A DNA stretch of 13,888 bases from Clostridiales bacterium (GTDB lineage Bacteria > Bacillota > Clostridia > Oscillospirales > Oscillospiraceae): positions 1 to 13,888 of the forward strand of contig SFHQ01000039.1 of NCBI GenBank assembly GCA_004556345.1, in the 5' to 3' direction. The translations under genes were made by a program, and so were the position numbers. Shown here piece after piece: positions 13,376-13,888 of the stretch (position 1 is the stretch's first letter; each line of letters starts with the position of its first letter). The notes below the pieces were generated by a model. The model saw nothing but the letters and a program-made list of their open reading frames with translations. It made no database searches and was not told the DNA's origin.

Positions 13376-13888
13376 CATGGTATGATTTTCAGTTTTTGTT
13401 TCTTATCTTTTAAGTGATCAGGATTTTGGTATGCGATTTTTTCTTCGCGTAATAATTCCTGAATGGCTTTTCGCATTGTGGTCGTGCTCTTCTTATAGCC
13501 AAGCGCAGCGGCCAGCTCAGAGGTAGAAGATGCTCCCGTTTCTTCCAACGCAGTAAGGATCAAAGATTTTAATTCTTCGACCGTGCGATAGGTCCGTTTG
13601 GTCTCTCTTCCCGCAGACTTCTTTGAGAAAGATGGCAAGAAGGAAGCGTGAACAGGAAGGACTACGGTCAAATAAGTCCGGTCCGAATCTGTTTCAAATG
13701 TAGGAAGTGGAGAACCATTTTCCTTCATGGCGCGTAAGATCGTAGGGATCCCTGTGTTTCTGCCTTCGACCAGACGCAATTCTTTCAGAAAATCGCCGAT
13801 CCGGCGGTTTCGGTATCGTCTGGAAATCATTCGGCGGTTGGCAAGATCTTCGTCTGAAATGGTCCGGTCTGGTCCAGGTAAGCTGGTG
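13375..13888 (-). CDS. COG2865-type ATP-binding/winged-helix protein (N-terminus outside window)
   Basis: The frame is open from the TGA at 13375-13377 to the right edge, so at least 170 C-terminal residues are visible. The upstream codons read 'SLPGPDRTISDEDLANRR', continuing without a break into 'SRRYRNRRIGDFLKELRLVE' and 'GRNTGIPTILRAMKENGSP'. This is the HATPase_c_4 (RecG-C-terminal-like) signature of the AlbA_2/COG2865 family of predicted regulators; the internal Met at 13830 is not the real start. After 'TYLTVVLPVH' a C-terminal helix-turn-helix follows (about the last 75 residues: 'SELAAALGYKKSTTTMRKA'). Full-length members carry an N-terminal AlbA_2 domain; their role is poorly known, often in accessory or defence-linked loci. 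The DNA is less GC-rich than the kinase operon, which fits an acquired gene beside a tRNA. Confidence 0.85.
   Translation of the reverse strand, partial: TSLPGPDRTISDEDLANRRMISRRYRNRRIGDFLKELRLVEGRNTGIPTILRAMKENGSPLPTFETDSDRTYLTVVLPVHASFLPSFSKKSAGRETKRTYRTVEELKSLILTALEETGASSTSELAAALGYKKSTTTMRKAIQELLREEKIAYQNPDHLKDKKQKLKIIP

Overview
The window looks like chromosomal DNA from a fairly high-GC Clostridium-class gut Firmicute, most likely Oscillospiraceae (Flavonifractor/Lawsonibacter/Intestinimonas-like). This is inferred from strong GGAGG ribosome binding sites, two S-layer-homology (SLH) surface proteins, a biosynthetic thiolase of the kind used in butyrate synthesis, a TatD-family-associated type radical SAM protein and a Cys-rich Clostridia-type protein. 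Every protein gene is on the minus strand. The only plus-strand gene is a tRNA-Gly.

Layout, left to right (genes read right to left). (1) 1-3297: the N-terminal 1099 residues of a very large secreted SLH protein with Ig-like/hemoglobin-interacting-type beta modules; its C-terminus lies outside the window. (2) 3492-4911: acetyl-CoA C-acetyltransferase with its own sigma-A-type promoter and a strong terminator. (3) 4967-5491: a 150-residue membrane-anchored protein with an extended -10 promoter. (4) 5521-8043: an AT-richer surface-protein region. It holds a 551-residue SLH protein and a 162-residue membrane-anchored protein, each preceded by a diverged copy of the same ~107-bp promoter/leader block. 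The right-hand copy also contains a 37-codon ORF that overlaps the start of the 162-residue gene. (5) 8071-12082: one tight operon encoding a family-3 solute-binding lipoprotein, a membrane hybrid histidine kinase, a TatD-associated-type radical SAM protein and a 44-residue protein resembling the C-terminal part of a RelB/DinJ antitoxin, followed by a terminator. Adjacent reading frames in the first three genes overlap. (6) 12111-13169: a Cys/Pro-rich 305-residue protein with a possible mother-cell sporulation-type promoter. (7) 13213-13375: tRNA-Gly(CCC) with promoter and a bidirectional terminator. (8) 13375-13888: the C-terminal part of a COG2865-type ATP-binding/winged-helix protein that runs off the right edge.

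The strongest candidate for a distinct functional system is block 5. Its layout suggests a split sensor in which a lipoprotein binds an amino-acid-like ligand and signals to the co-translated kinase, with a radical SAM enzyme attached; no permease, response regulator or tatD gene is present. The most unusual nucleotide-level signal is a run of perfect inverted repeats inside the signal-peptide codons of the large SLH gene (3192-3280). The duplicated promoter/leader with its derived leader ORF (7230-8043) is the other clear piece of unexplained structure. All functions are assigned by reading motifs; no database search was run.
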